DNA of 34,981 nt from Streptomyces griseus. Its GTDB lineage: Bacteria; Actinomycetota; Actinomycetes; Streptomycetales; Streptomycetaceae. The DNA lies in assembly GCA_002154345.1 (NCBI GenBank), contig MUNB01000236.1, positions 1 through 34,981 of the forward strand, read 5' to 3'. The position numbers and the translations under genes are program-made. How positions within the stretch are numbered: the stretch's first letter is position 1; every line of letters starts with the position of its first letter. Positions 15,546-23,924 of the stretch are shown here, in pieces. The notes beneath the pieces were generated by a model. The model did no database searches, was not told the DNA's origin, and saw only the letters and a program-made list of their open reading frames with translations.

Positions 15546-16280
15546 GGCGCGTACGGGTGCTGCGGCTGCGGGCCGGGCGTCGGGCAGGCCCGCCGCTCCC
15601 CCGGCGGCCCGGACCAGGGCGGCCATGACCCGGGTGTCCTCGCCCATCTCCGGGTGCCACTGCACGCCGAGCACCAGGCTCCCGTGCCCGGGGAGCTCCA
15701 GGGCCTCCACGGTCCCGTCGGGCGCGTAGGCGGAGGCCACCAGGCCGGCGCCGAGGCGGTCGACCGCCTGGTGGTGGTAGGCGGGCACCACCGCGGTCTC
15801 CGGCACGGCGTCCGCGTACGCGGTACCGGGCACGGGGGTCACCGGGTGGCTGCCGAAGACGCCGGGGCCGCCGGTGTGGTCGTCCAGGTGCTGGTGCAGA
15901 GTGCCGCCGAGGGCGACGTTCAGGAGCTGCATGCCCCGGCAGATGCCGAGCAGCGGGACCCGCTGTTCGACCGCCGCCCGGATCAGGGCCAGCTCCCAGG
16001 CGTCGCGTTCGCGGGCCGGGGGGCCGGTACGGGGGTCGGCGACCGCCCCGTAGCGTGCCGGTTCCACGTCCGCTCCGCCGGCGATCACCAGTCCGTCCAG
16101 GGCGGCGACGGTGTCCCGGGCCGCGTCCGCCGCGTCGTCGGGCGGCAGCAGCACCGCGCGTCCGCCCGCCGCCCGGACGAGGCGCGGATAGGCGGCGGGC
16201 AGCAGCACGGCGGACATCTCCCACACACCCCAGCGGGCCGGATCCTGGTAGGTGCTGATGCCGATGACGGGCCGGGACAT
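15543..16280 (-). CDS. PuuD-like gamma-glutamyl hydrolase (class I GATase)
   Basis: 245 aa of the peptidase C26 family. The nucleophile elbow GICRGMQ contains Cys114 and the catalytic dyad partners are in QWHPE (His209, Glu211); the oxyanion strand is VIAGGADVEP. E. coli PuuD hydrolyses gamma-glutamyl-GABA in the analogous polyamine route. Here the neighbouring GlnA4-like ligase, dehydrogenases and ethanolamine-type permease suggest it releases glutamate from the oxidised gamma-glutamyl intermediate (for ethanolamine, gamma-glutamylglycine). AGGAG lies 8 nt before ATG 16280. It is 49 bp downstream of the permease on the same strand and is probably co-transcribed with it. Confidence 0.87.
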   Translation of the reverse strand: MSRPVIGISTYQDPARWGVWEMSAVLLPAAYPRLVRAAGGRAVLLPPDDAADAARDTVAALDGLVIAGGADVEPARYGAVADPRTGPPARERDAWELALIRAAVEQRVPLLGICRGMQLLNVALGGTLHQHLDDHTGGPGVFGSHPVTPVPGTAYADAVPETAVVPAYHHQAVDRLGAGLVASAYAPDGTVEALELPGHGSLVLGVQWHPEMGEDTRVMAALVRAAGGAAGLPDARPAAAAPVRA

Positions 16281-16329
16281 GGGACGTACTCCTCGTCGGG
16301 TCGTGGTGCTGGGCGGAAGGGCGCGGGGC

Positions 16330-17811
16330 TCAGTCGCGGGCGAGTTCGGCCTCGGCCGCCGCCAGGGCGGCGAACTCCTCCTCCGGGGCTCCCGCGACCA
16401 GCCGGTGACGGCTGTAGAGGGCGAAGTAGGCCAGGGCCACCGCGTACACGCCGAGCGCGATGAACGCCGCGTCGCGGTCCACCAGGAAGGTCGCCACCAG
16501 CGCCGAGCATGCCAGAACGAAGGCCACGGACGAGGTGAGCGCGCCGCCGGGGGTGCGGTAGGGGCGCGGCAGCTCCGGTTCGCGGCGGCGCAGCATCATG
16601 TGGGAGAGCGCCATGAGGGCGTAGCTGATCGTGGCGCCGAAGACGGCGACGTTCAGCATCCGGCCGCCGTTGCCGCTCCAGGCGGCGAGCGTGAACCCGA
16701 TGACTCCGGGGATCAGCAGGCCGAGGTAGGGGGACTTGCGGCGGTTGGTGAGGGAGAGGAAGCGGGGCAGGTAGCCGGCCCGGGAGAGGGCGAACAGCTG
16801 ACGGGATCCGGCGAAGATCAGGGAGAAGAAGGAGGCGACCAGGCCGGCGAGGCCCGCGTAGTTCACGAAGCGGCTCAGGACGGTCGGCTCGCCGCTGCCC
16901 TGCAGAGCCACCACCAGCGGGTTTCCGGCCTCCTTGATGGCGTTGGCGCCCTGGGCGCCGGTGGCGGAGACGAAGGTGATGAGGGCCAGGAAGACCAGGA
17001 CGCCGAGCGAGATGGCCAGCGCCTTCGGCATCGAGCGGACCGGGTCCTTGGCCTCCTCGGCGGCGAGCGGCACGCCCTCCACGCCGAGGAAGAACCACAT
17101 GCCGAAGGGGAAGGCGGCCCAGATGCCGAGGAGTCCGTAGGGCAGCCAGGAGTTGGAGCCGAAGGCGGAGGCGTCCGCCGGGATGTCGTTGAGGCGGCCC
17201 GCGTCGAACTCGGTGAACGCGCCGACGGCGAAGATGAGGAGGGCGGCCACCGCGATGGCGGTCACCACCAGGCTGAAGCGGAGCGCCTCGCCGACGCCCC
17301 AGAGGTGGATGCCGATGAAGATCGCGAAGCAGGCGAGGTAGACGGGCCAGCCGGAGGTGAGGCCGAACAGGCCGAGCGATTCGACGTAGTCGCCGATGAA
17401 GAGGGAGATGGCGGCGGGGGCGAGGATGTACTCGATGAGGATGGCCGTGCCGGTCAGGAAGCCGCCCCAGGTGCCGAGCGCCCGCCGCGCGAAGCCGTAA
17501 CCGCCGCCCGCCGTGGGCAGGATGGCGGAGAGTTCGGCCAGCGCGAAGACCAGACACGCGTACATGACGCCCATCAGGACCATGGCCGCGGCGAGGCCGC
17601 CGAAGCCGCCCTTGGACAGGCCGATGTTCCAGCCGGAGAAGTCGCCGGAGACGACATAGGCGACGCCGAGGCCGGTCAGCAGGAGCCAGCCGGCGCTGCC
17701 CCGGCGCAGGGTGCGGCGGTGCAGATAGGCGTCCGTGCCGGACGTTCCCGGGTCACCACCGCCGGAAGGTCCGGCGGGTGGTCCGGCGGGTGTTTCGGTT
17801 CCCTGAGCCAT
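16330..17811 (-). CDS. eat: APC-superfamily permease, ethanolamine-permease type
   Basis: 493 aa with about 12 predicted membrane helices. It matches the ethanolamine permease branch of the APC superfamily: after a 35-residue cytosolic N-terminus come GVAYVVSGDFSGWNIGLSKGGFGG (helix 1 substrate region), AELSAILPTAGGGYGFARRALG, FFLGVEGVPLAAEEAKDPVRSMPKA and SLIFAGSRQLFALSRAGYLP. Length is slightly above the family's usual about 450 because of the N- and C-terminal tails. Start ATG 17811 with GGGAG 5 nt upstream. Substrate is inferred from the family and from the adjacent ligase, regulator and hydrolase; a related amine is possible. An operator-like site (17869-17890) precedes it. Confidence 0.83.
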   Translation of the reverse strand: MAQGTETPAGPPAGPSGGGDPGTSGTDAYLHRRTLRRGSAGWLLLTGLGVAYVVSGDFSGWNIGLSKGGFGGLAAAMVLMGVMYACLVFALAELSAILPTAGGGYGFARRALGTWGGFLTGTAILIEYILAPAAISLFIGDYVESLGLFGLTSGWPVYLACFAIFIGIHLWGVGEALRFSLVVTAIAVAALLIFAVGAFTEFDAGRLNDIPADASAFGSNSWLPYGLLGIWAAFPFGMWFFLGVEGVPLAAEEAKDPVRSMPKALAISLGVLVFLALITFVSATGAQGANAIKEAGNPLVVALQGSGEPTVLSRFVNYAGLAGLVASFFSLIFAGSRQLFALSRAGYLPRFLSLTNRRKSPYLGLLIPGVIGFTLAAWSGNGGRMLNVAVFGATISYALMALSHMMLRRREPELPRPYRTPGGALTSSVAFVLACSALVATFLVDRDAAFIALGVYAVALAYFALYSRHRLVAGAPEEEFAALAAAEAELARD

Positions 17812-17868
17812 GAGCGCTCCCGAGGTCTGTCGGCTCCGCGGTGGGGAGTCGATGGCACTGCGTCGGTC

Positions 17869-17890
17869 AAAGGTTCGTCGGCACACCTTT
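17869..17890. promoter_or_regulatory. Operator-like site upstream of the permease
   Basis: AAAGGT-N10-ACCTTT is a perfect dyad (extends to CAAAGGT/ACCTTTG at 17868-17891). It matches the site at 18789-18810 at 15 of 22 positions, both fitting GGTTC-N3-G-N-CA-N-ACCTT. Likely a site of the GntR/FCD regulator encoded between the two. Confidence 0.6.
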
Positions 17891-17969
17891 GTGGAACGTA
17901 GGAGCGAATGGCAAGGGCCGTGCGTTAAAGAGTGGTTACGGATTCGCCGCGCCGGTCCGCCGGGCCGGC

Positions 17970-18767
17970 TCAGGCGAGGAAGCCGCGCAGCAGGGCCGCC
18001 GTGCCGCCGCAGTGTTCGCGCATCATCTCGCGCGCCGCGTCCGCGTCCCGGTCGAGCACCGCCTCGACGACGGCCGCGTGCTGCTGCTGGGAGTGCTCCA
18101 GGTTGCGCACCAGCAGCGGGATGCAGTCGAGGAGTTCGTTGAGGGTGGCCCGGACCGCGGCGTACTGGGCGGCGAGCGTGCGGGAGCCGGAGAGTTCGGC
18201 GAGCGTGAGGTGGAGCAGGGTGTCCTGGCGGCGGTAGTCCTCCAGCCGGGCGCCCTGCGTGGCGTCGAGCGCTCCCCGCAGCCGCAGCTCGCCGTCGGCC
18301 GTGAGCCCCTCGGCGCACAGGCCCGCCGCTCCGGCCTCCAGCACCTCGCGGAAGCGCAGGGTGTCCTCCACGTCGACGGCGGCGATCCGGCGGCGCAGTT
18401 CGTCGCTGCCGTCGCCGCCGTCGGGGGCGGCGGTGCGCGGCAGGACGAACGTTCCTCCGTAGCGGCCGCGGCGGCTCTCGACCATGTTCTGGTCCTGGAG
18501 GACCTTGAGGACCTCGCGCAGCGTGACCCTGCTGATCCGCAGCTGCTGGGACAACTCACGCTCGGAGGGCAGCCGTTCGCCGGGCGGGACCAGGCCGAGC
18601 CGCAGAAGCTGGAGGACCTGTTCCAGCGCCTCCTCGAAGCCGTTGCCCGCGCGGACGGGGCGCAGCACGGAGGCCGGCCGGCCGGTCGCGGCGTCCGGCT
18701 CGCCCGCCGTCACGTCGGTGACGGCTGCCGCCGGACGGGTGTCGTCCGCTCTCTCCCTCGTGGCCAC
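17970..18767 (-). CDS. FadR-type GntR/FCD transcriptional regulator
   Basis: 265 aa. After a 40-residue disordered N-terminus the GntR winged helix spans about residues 43-110 (LRLGLVPPGERLPSERELSQQLRISRVTLREVLKVLQDQNMVESRRGRYGGTFV), with the typical ERELSxxLxISRVTLREVL recognition helix. The rest is an all-helical FCD domain with the metal- or ligand-binding Asp/His pattern (ETLRFREVLEAGAA-type helix, DTLLHLTLAELSGS and ...EHSQQQHAAVVEAV). FCD regulators sense small carboxylates or amines. It lies between the permease and the ligase gene, on the minus strand with the permease, and shared operator-like sites flank it, so it is the probable controller of both. GTG 18767 has AAGGGGA 8 nt upstream. 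Confidence 0.88.
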   Translation of the reverse strand: MATRERADDTRPAAAVTDVTAGEPDAATGRPASVLRPVRAGNGFEEALEQVLQLLRLGLVPPGERLPSERELSQQLRISRVTLREVLKVLQDQNMVESRRGRYGGTFVLPRTAAPDGGDGSDELRRRIAAVDVEDTLRFREVLEAGAAGLCAEGLTADGELRLRGALDATQGARLEDYRRQDTLLHLTLAELSGSRTLAAQYAAVRATLNELLDCIPLLVRNLEHSQQQHAAVVEAVLDRDADAAREMMREHCGGTAALLRGFLA

Positions 18768-18788
18768 TGGCGGATCCCCTTCCCAAGC

Positions 18789-18810
18789 AATGGTTCCCTG
18801 TCATACCTTA
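18789..18810. promoter_or_regulatory. Operator-like site upstream of the GlnA4-like gene
   Basis: AATGGTTC-N3-GTCATACCTTA, which matches the permease-upstream site at 15 of 22 positions and keeps the GGT-N10-ACC core. It sits in the 73-bp gap between the divergent regulator and ligase genes, where it could control both. Confidence 0.55.
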
Positions 18811-18840
18811 AGCCTCCCGGTTCACCCAAGGAGGCATCCC

Positions 18841-20205
18841 GTGGCAGACCGCACACCCCCGCTCGCCGTCGACGAGCTCCGCTCACGTGTCGCGGACGGG
18901 TCGATAGACACCGTGGTGCTGGCCTTCCCGGACATGCAGGGCCGGCTTCAGGGGAAGCGGTTCGCGGCCGGGTTCTTCCTGGACGAGGTGCTGGAGCACG
19001 GTACCGAGGGCTGCAACTACCTCCTGGCCGTGGACACCGAGATGCGTACCGTCGACGGCTACGCGATGTCCTCGTGGGAGAACGGCTACGGCGACTTCGG
19101 CATGGTCCCCGACCCCGCCACCCTGCGCCCCGTGCCCTGGCACGAGGGGACCGCCCTGCTGATCGCGGATCTCACCTGGCACGACGGCAGTCCGGTGGTG
19201 GCGGCCCCGCGTCAGATCCTGCGCCGTCAACTCGACCGGCTGGCGGAGCTGGGCTGCACGGCCCAGGTGGGCACGGAGCTGGAGTTCATCGTCTTCCGGG
19301 ACAGTTACGAGGAGGCCTGGGACCGCGACTACCGCGGGCTGACCCCGGCCAACCAGTACAACATCGACTACTCGATCCTCGGCACGGGCCGGATCGAGCC
19401 GCTGCTGCGCCGGATCCGCAACGAGATGCAGGAGGCCGGACTGACCGTCGAGTCCGCCAAGGGCGAGTGCAATCCCGGTCAGCACGAGATCGTCTTCCGC
19501 TACGACGAGGCGCTCACCACCTGCGACCAGCACGCCGTCTACAAGACGGGCGCCAAGGAGATCGCGGCCCAGGAGGGCGTCTCGCTGACCTTCATGGCCA
19601 AGTACGACGAGCGCGAGGGCAACTCCTGCCACATCCATCTCTCACTGACCGACGCGGACGGCGAGAACATGATGGCGGGCGACGGCGAGGACGGGATGTC
19701 CGAGCTGATGCGGCACTTCCTGGCCGGTCAGCTGGCCGCCCTGCGGGACTTCTCCCTCCTCTACGCGCCCAACATCAACTCCTACAAACGCTTCCAGCCC
19801 GGTTCCTTCGCCCCCACCGCCGTCGCCTGGGGCGTCGACAACCGCACCTGCGCCCTGCGGGTCGTCGGCCACGGGCGCTCGATGCGCTTCGAGAACCGGC
19901 TGCCCGGCGGCGACGTCAACCCGCATCTGGCCGTCGCCGGTCTGGTCGCCGCCGGACTGTACGGGGTCGAGCACCGGCTGCCGCTGCCCGAGGCGTGTAC
20001 GGGCAACGCCTACACCGGGGACTACGACCAGGTGCCGACGACCCTGCGCGAGGCGGCCGAGCTGTGGGAGGCCAGCCCCATCGCCAAGGAGGCGTTCGGC
20101 GAGGAGGTCGTCGCGCACTACCTCAACATGGCCCGGGTCGAACTGGCCGCGTACGACTCCGCGGTGACCGACTGGGAACTGCGCCGCTCCTTCGAACGCC
20201 TCTGA
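18841..20205 (+). CDS. GlnA4-like gamma-glutamyl ligase (glutamine-synthetase fold)
   Basis: 454 aa. GTG 18841 has AAGGAGG 6 nt upstream. Glutamine-synthetase motifs appear in order: ELEF (146-149), GECNPGQHE (208-216), CHIHLSL (263-269), the NINSYKRFQPGSFAPT ATP-site loop and ENRLPGGDVNP near residues 350-362, which replaces the R-F-P-D of true glutamine synthetases. This variant family ligates glutamate to amines; S. coelicolor GlnA4 makes gamma-glutamylethanolamide and GlnA3 glutamylates polyamines. The neighbouring ethanolamine-type permease makes ethanolamine the favoured substrate. It starts a plus-strand operon with the aldehyde dehydrogenase and SDR genes. No adenylylation-loop tyrosine was recognised. 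Confidence 0.85.
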   Translation: MADRTPPLAVDELRSRVADGSIDTVVLAFPDMQGRLQGKRFAAGFFLDEVLEHGTEGCNYLLAVDTEMRTVDGYAMSSWENGYGDFGMVPDPATLRPVPWHEGTALLIADLTWHDGSPVVAAPRQILRRQLDRLAELGCTAQVGTELEFIVFRDSYEEAWDRDYRGLTPANQYNIDYSILGTGRIEPLLRRIRNEMQEAGLTVESAKGECNPGQHEIVFRYDEALTTCDQHAVYKTGAKEIAAQEGVSLTFMAKYDEREGNSCHIHLSLTDADGENMMAGDGEDGMSELMRHFLAGQLAALRDFSLLYAPNINSYKRFQPGSFAPTAVAWGVDNRTCALRVVGHGRSMRFENRLPGGDVNPHLAVAGLVAAGLYGVEHRLPLPEACTGNAYTGDYDQVPTTLREAAELWEASPIAKEAFGEEVVAHYLNMARVELAAYDSAVTDWELRRSFERL

Positions 20206-20235
20206 CCGATCCCTCTTCCTGATCGAGGTCCGTAC

Positions 20236-21630
20236 GTGTCACAGCACTCCGCGGCGTCCACCCTGGACGTCCTGAACCCGGCCACGGCCGAGGTCATCGC
20301 CACCGTCCCCGCCGCCTCCGCCGCCGATGTGGACGCCGCCGTCACCCGCGCGGCGGCCGCCCAGGGGCGCTGGGCGGCCGCCGCGCCCGCCGACCGGGCC
20401 CGGCTGCTGCGCCGCTTCGCCGTGGTCGTCGACGAACACATCGAGGAACTGGCCCAGTTGGAGGTCCGCGAGGCCGGCCACACCATCTGCAACGCCCGGT
20501 GGGAGGCGGGCAACGTCCGCGATCTCCTCGACTACAGCGCGGGCGGGGCGGAACGGCTCCTGGGCCGGCAGATCCCGGTCGCGGGCGGTATCGACTTCAC
20601 CGTCCTGGAGCCGCTGGGCGTCATCGGCGTCATCGCGCCGTGGAACTTCCCGATGCCGATCGCCGCCTGGGGTCTCGCCCCGGCCCTCGCGGCGGGCAAC
20701 GCCGTCCTCCTCAAGCCCGCCGAGACGACCCCGCTCACCGCTCTCCGGCTGGCCGAACTCGCCCTGGAGGCCGGTCTTCCCGACGGGCTCTTCCAGGTGC
20801 TGCCCGGCGAGGGTCCGGTGGCGGGAAGCGCCCTGGTGGGGCACCCGGGCGTCGCGAAGATCGTGTTCACCGGCTCCACCCGGACCGGGAAGCACATCAT
20901 GACGCGCTGCGCGGAGCGCGTGAAGCGGCTCACCCTGGAGCTGGGCGGCAAGAGCCCCAACCTCGTCTTCGCCGACGCGGATGTGGCGGCCGCGGCGGCG
21001 GCCGCCCCGATGTCCTTCCTGGACAACGCCGGTCAGGACTGCTGCGCCCGGACCCGGATCCTGGTCGAGCGGTCCGTGTACGACCGCTTCCTGGAGCTGC
21101 TCGTCCCGGCCGTGGCCGCTGTGGTGGTGGGCGACCCGGCCGACGAGAAGACGCAGATGGGCCCGCTGATCTCGGCGCTCCAGCTGGAGCGGGTGCGGGG
21201 CTTCGTCGACGGGGACCGTGGCGCCGACGGCGTACGGACCCTTCTCGGAACGGCCCCCGAGGGCCCCGGGTTCTGGTATCCGCCGACCGTTCTCACCGGC
21301 GTCTCGCCGGATGCGCCGGTGGCCGTGGAGGAGGTCTTCGGACCGGTCGCGGTGGTCCTGCCGTTCGAGGACGAACAGGACGCGCTGCGGCTCGCCAACG
21401 CCACCGAGTACGGGCTCGCCGGTTCGGTCTGGACCCGGGACGTCGGGCGGGCGCTGCGCGTCGGGCAGGGTCTGCGGGCGGGCAACCTCTCCGTCAACTC
21501 GCACTCCAGCGTGCGCTATTCGACCCCCTTCGGCGGCTACAAGCAGTCGGGTCTGGGCCGCGAGCTCGGCCCGGACGCCCTGGCCGCCTTCACCGAGACC
21601 AAGAACGTCTTCATCAGCACGGAGGCCTGA
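20236..21630 (+). CDS. Aldehyde dehydrogenase
   Basis: 464 aa, NAD(P)-dependent ALDH superfamily. Catalytic Cys269 in FLDNAGQDCCARTR and general base Glu235 in ELGGKSPN are present, as are VIAPWNFPMP and the FTGSTRTGK cofactor-binding segment. GTG 20236 lies 30 bp after the ligase stop, so it is in the same operon. It is a little shorter than the 480-500 aa common in the family because of a short N-terminus. In the proposed route it oxidises the aldehyde form of the gamma-glutamylated amine to its carboxylate. Confidence 0.92.
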   Translation: MSQHSAASTLDVLNPATAEVIATVPAASAADVDAAVTRAAAAQGRWAAAAPADRARLLRRFAVVVDEHIEELAQLEVREAGHTICNARWEAGNVRDLLDYSAGGAERLLGRQIPVAGGIDFTVLEPLGVIGVIAPWNFPMPIAAWGLAPALAAGNAVLLKPAETTPLTALRLAELALEAGLPDGLFQVLPGEGPVAGSALVGHPGVAKIVFTGSTRTGKHIMTRCAERVKRLTLELGGKSPNLVFADADVAAAAAAAPMSFLDNAGQDCCARTRILVERSVYDRFLELLVPAVAAVVVGDPADEKTQMGPLISALQLERVRGFVDGDRGADGVRTLLGTAPEGPGFWYPPTVLTGVSPDAPVAVEEVFGPVAVVLPFEDEQDALRLANATEYGLAGSVWTRDVGRALRVGQGLRAGNLSVNSHSSVRYSTPFGGYKQSGLGRELGPDALAAFTETKNVFISTEA

Positions 21631-21635
21631 GCACC

Positions 21636-22421
21636 ATGACCGACACTTCTTCCGTCTGCCGCCGCCTGGTCGGCCGCACCGCCGTCGTCACCGGAGCCGG
21701 CAGCGGCATCGGGCTGGCCACCGTGCGACGGCTGGCCGCCGAGGGCGCGCACGTCGTCTGCGCCGATGTGGACGAGGAGCGCGGCAAGGCCGCCGCCGAG
21801 GAGGCGGGCGGGCTCTTCGTCCGTACCGACGTCACCGACGCCGAGCAGGTCGACGCGCTCTTCAAGGCGGCGTTCGACACCTACGGTTCGGTCGACATCG
21901 CGTTCAACAACGCGGGGATCTCGCCGCCCGACGACGACTCCATCCTGGACACCGGCCTGGAGGCCTGGCGGCGGGTGCAGGAGGTCAATCTGACCTCCGT
22001 GTTCCTCTGCTGCAAGGCGGCCATCCCCTATATGCGCGCGCAGGGCAGGGGCTCCATCATCAACACGGCCTCGTTCGTGGCCCGGATGGGCGCGGCCACC
22101 TCGCAGATCTCGTACACCGCGTCCAAGGGCGGGGTGCTGGCGATGTCGCGCGAGCTGGGTGTGCAGTTCGCGCGCGACGGGATCCGGGTCAACGCCCTGT
22201 GCCCCGGGCCGGTCAACACCCCGCTGCTCCAGGAGCTGTTCGCCAAGGACCCGGAGCGGGCCGCCCGGCGTCTGGTGCACATCCCGGTCGGCCGGTTCGC
22301 GGAGCCGACCGAGATCGCCGCCGCCGTGGCGTTCCTGGCGAGCGACGACTCCTCGTTCGTGAACGCCACGGACTTCCTGGTCGACGGCGGGATCGCCGGG
22401 GCGTACGTCACCCCGGTCTGA
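21636..22421 (+). CDS. SDR-family oxidoreductase
   Basis: 261 aa classical short-chain dehydrogenase: cofactor motif TGAGSGIG at 19-26, NNAG at 91-94, and catalytic Ser146, Tyr160 and Lys164 in the YTASK block. The aspartate ending the second strand (CADVDEE) suggests NAD over NADP. ATG 21636 is 5 nt after the ALDH stop, and its GGAGG ribosome-binding site lies inside the ALDH gene. Placed in the operon it could oxidise the hydroxyl of gamma-glutamylethanolamide to the aldehyde used by the ALDH. That step is inferred from order and chemistry, since ethanolamine is an alcohol. Similarity to fabG-type sequences alone would not assign it. Confidence 0.9.
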   Translation: MTDTSSVCRRLVGRTAVVTGAGSGIGLATVRRLAAEGAHVVCADVDEERGKAAAEEAGGLFVRTDVTDAEQVDALFKAAFDTYGSVDIAFNNAGISPPDDDSILDTGLEAWRRVQEVNLTSVFLCCKAAIPYMRAQGRGSIINTASFVARMGAATSQISYTASKGGVLAMSRELGVQFARDGIRVNALCPGPVNTPLLQELFAKDPERAARRLVHIPVGRFAEPTEIAAAVAFLASDDSSFVNATDFLVDGGIAGAYVTPV

Positions 22422-22444
22422 TCCCGGCACTCTCCGGTACTCCC

Positions 22445-22480
22445 CCGGCGGCCGGACGTCCTCGGACGTCCGGCCGCCGG
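22445..22480. terminator. Bidirectional terminator hairpin (SDR / pucR)
   Basis: Perfect 17-bp arms (22445-22461 and 22464-22480, beginning CCGGCGGCCGGACGTCC) separated by TC, in the 66-bp gap between the convergent SDR and PucR-type genes. No U-tract. Confidence 0.8.
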
Positions 22481-22487
22481 TCGGCGT

Positions 22488-23693
22488 TCAGCGCGGGGCC
22501 GCAGCCGGCTCGCCCCGCAGACGCTGGGCGCGGAGCACCAGGAGCATCTCGAAGCGCTGGTCCGGTTCGTCGATGGCGTCGCCCCACAGCTCGCGGATCT
22601 GCCGCAGCCGGTAGCGGGCCGTCTGCGGGTGGACGCCCAGCCGGGCGGCCACCTCGGGGGCGCCGCCGGGGGTCTCGATCCAGGCGAGCAGCGTCTCGGC
22701 CAGCCGCTTCGTCTGCGTCGGGCTGAGGCCGTCGAGCGGGGCGAGGCAGCGGCGGGCGGCGGCGTCGATCAGCTCCTGGGCCGGGAGCAGCAGCAGCTCC
22801 TCCGTCCGTTCGGTGCAGTACAGCACCTCGCCCTGCGGCAGCAGGTCCTTCTTGATCAGCTGGACCGCGGTCTCGGCCCAGCGCAGCGAGGTCGCCGCGG
22901 CCGCCAGCGGGACCGCCGGGCCGATCGCCCCGGACCAGCCGGCCGTGGCGCGCCGCAGGATCTCCGCGCGGCCCGCCGTGTCCGGATCCGGGATGACGAT
23001 GCGCGGCTGCTCGCTCTCCATCTCCAGCAGGATGCCCTGCCCCACCGCGGGGGCCACGGCCTCGCGGGCCGGGCGCATGAGCACGCCCACGGCGATCGTC
23101 TCCGGGAGCTCCCAGCCGATCCGGGCGGCCCGCTCGGCCAGGCCCCGGCCCGTGTCGCCGCGGTGTTCCATCAGAAGGAGTTCGATCAGCTGACGCTGGA
23201 GGCGGAGCCGTTCGCTGGCGCGCCGGGCCGCCGCCTCGGCGTAGCCCCGTACCGACTGTTCCACGAGCCCGTCCAGATACTCGAATCCCGATTCGGCCAG
23301 CTCGTACATGGCGGGCGCGGGGATGTCGACCTGCTGGCCGATCTCGGCGAGCCTGCGCCAGGTGAGCCGGACCCCGAGGCGGTAGATGGCCTGAAGCGCG
23401 TCGAGGCTGCGGCCTTCGAGCCCTTCGCCCCGGCCGAACTCCTGGAACATCTCCGGCGGCACCCGTGGGTGGGCGCCCGCGGTGAGGTTGTGGACGAAGC
23501 CTTCGATGGCGCGGCGGATGCCGACGAGGGCCAGCGGCTCTCCGGACTCGTCCTCGACGAGGTGCAGATAGGGATATTCCTGGCGTATCTGGTACAGGAT
23601 CGTCTGGGCGAGCTCCGGGGCCTCGGACCGGGCGATCGCCTCGAAGCGGTCGAGCTTCGACCGGGGGACCTCCTGCCAGGCGGGGCGCGTCAC
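22488..23693 (-). CDS. PucR-family transcriptional regulator
   Basis: 401 aa. The C-terminal PucR-type helix-turn-helix (HTH_30, about residues 330-395) reads LAWIETPGGAPEVAARLGVHPQTARYRLRQIRELWG, the conserved NxxxxARxLxVHxxTxxYRL pattern. The N-terminal about 200 residues resemble the helical RsbR-like sensory region of this family (WRRLAEIGQQ, with the family's repeated QRQLIELLLM), and the middle GGDEF-like region is degenerate. PucR proteins often control purine or amine catabolism. It is a plausible second regulator of the neighbouring amine locus. GTG 23693 overlaps the stop of the upstream 50-aa gene (GTGA), so the two are translationally coupled. Confidence 0.87.
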   Translation of the reverse strand: MTRPAWQEVPRSKLDRFEAIARSEAPELAQTILYQIRQEYPYLHLVEDESGEPLALVGIRRAIEGFVHNLTAGAHPRVPPEMFQEFGRGEGLEGRSLDALQAIYRLGVRLTWRRLAEIGQQVDIPAPAMYELAESGFEYLDGLVEQSVRGYAEAAARRASERLRLQRQLIELLLMEHRGDTGRGLAERAARIGWELPETIAVGVLMRPAREAVAPAVGQGILLEMESEQPRIVIPDPDTAGRAEILRRATAGWSGAIGPAVPLAAAATSLRWAETAVQLIKKDLLPQGEVLYCTERTEELLLLPAQELIDAAARRCLAPLDGLSPTQTKRLAETLLAWIETPGGAPEVAARLGVHPQTARYRLRQIRELWGDAIDEPDQRFEMLLVLRAQRLRGEPAAAPR

Positions 23694-23842
23694 GGAGCCG
23701 CCGGGCCGGTGTCATAGCTGATCAGAGGGGTGTTGGGCTGGTCGGGAGTGGCGTCGAGCAGTGCCACGACACCGACCGCCGCGGCAACGGCGAAGGTCGC
23801 GGCCACCAGAACGGTGACGGTTGCGGCGATGAGTCTGCGCAT
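23690..23842 (-). CDS. 50-aa single-TM or secreted small protein
   Basis: The product begins MRRLIAATVTVLVAATFAVAA, a basic N-terminus followed by a 20-residue hydrophobic segment, and ends in a short Pro/Asp-rich tail. No lipobox cysteine is visible, so it is a membrane anchor or a secreted peptide. ATG 23842 follows GGAG by about 12 nt. Its TGA overlaps the GTG of the PucR-type gene by 4 bp. It could be a membrane partner or signal for that regulator, but nothing else is known from sequence. Confidence 0.65.
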   Translation of the reverse strand: MRRLIAATVTVLVAATFAVAAAVGVVALLDATPDQPNTPLISYDTGPAAP

Positions 23843-23924
23843 AAGTCGGGTCAGCTCCTTGCTGGAGACGATCCCCACCCCTTCAGCCGGGCCCCTCCGG
23901 CTGGGACACAGTGTCGACAGCACA

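Noticed and set aside
16252..17901. A 549-codon plus-strand open frame opposite the permease
   Set aside because: Glu/Gly/Asp-rich shadow of the transmembrane gene's codon bias; no domains.
18841..20205. Housekeeping glutamine synthetase
   Set aside because: Motif ENRLPGGDVNP and amine-catabolism neighbours fit the GlnA3/GlnA4-type gamma-glutamyl amine ligases.
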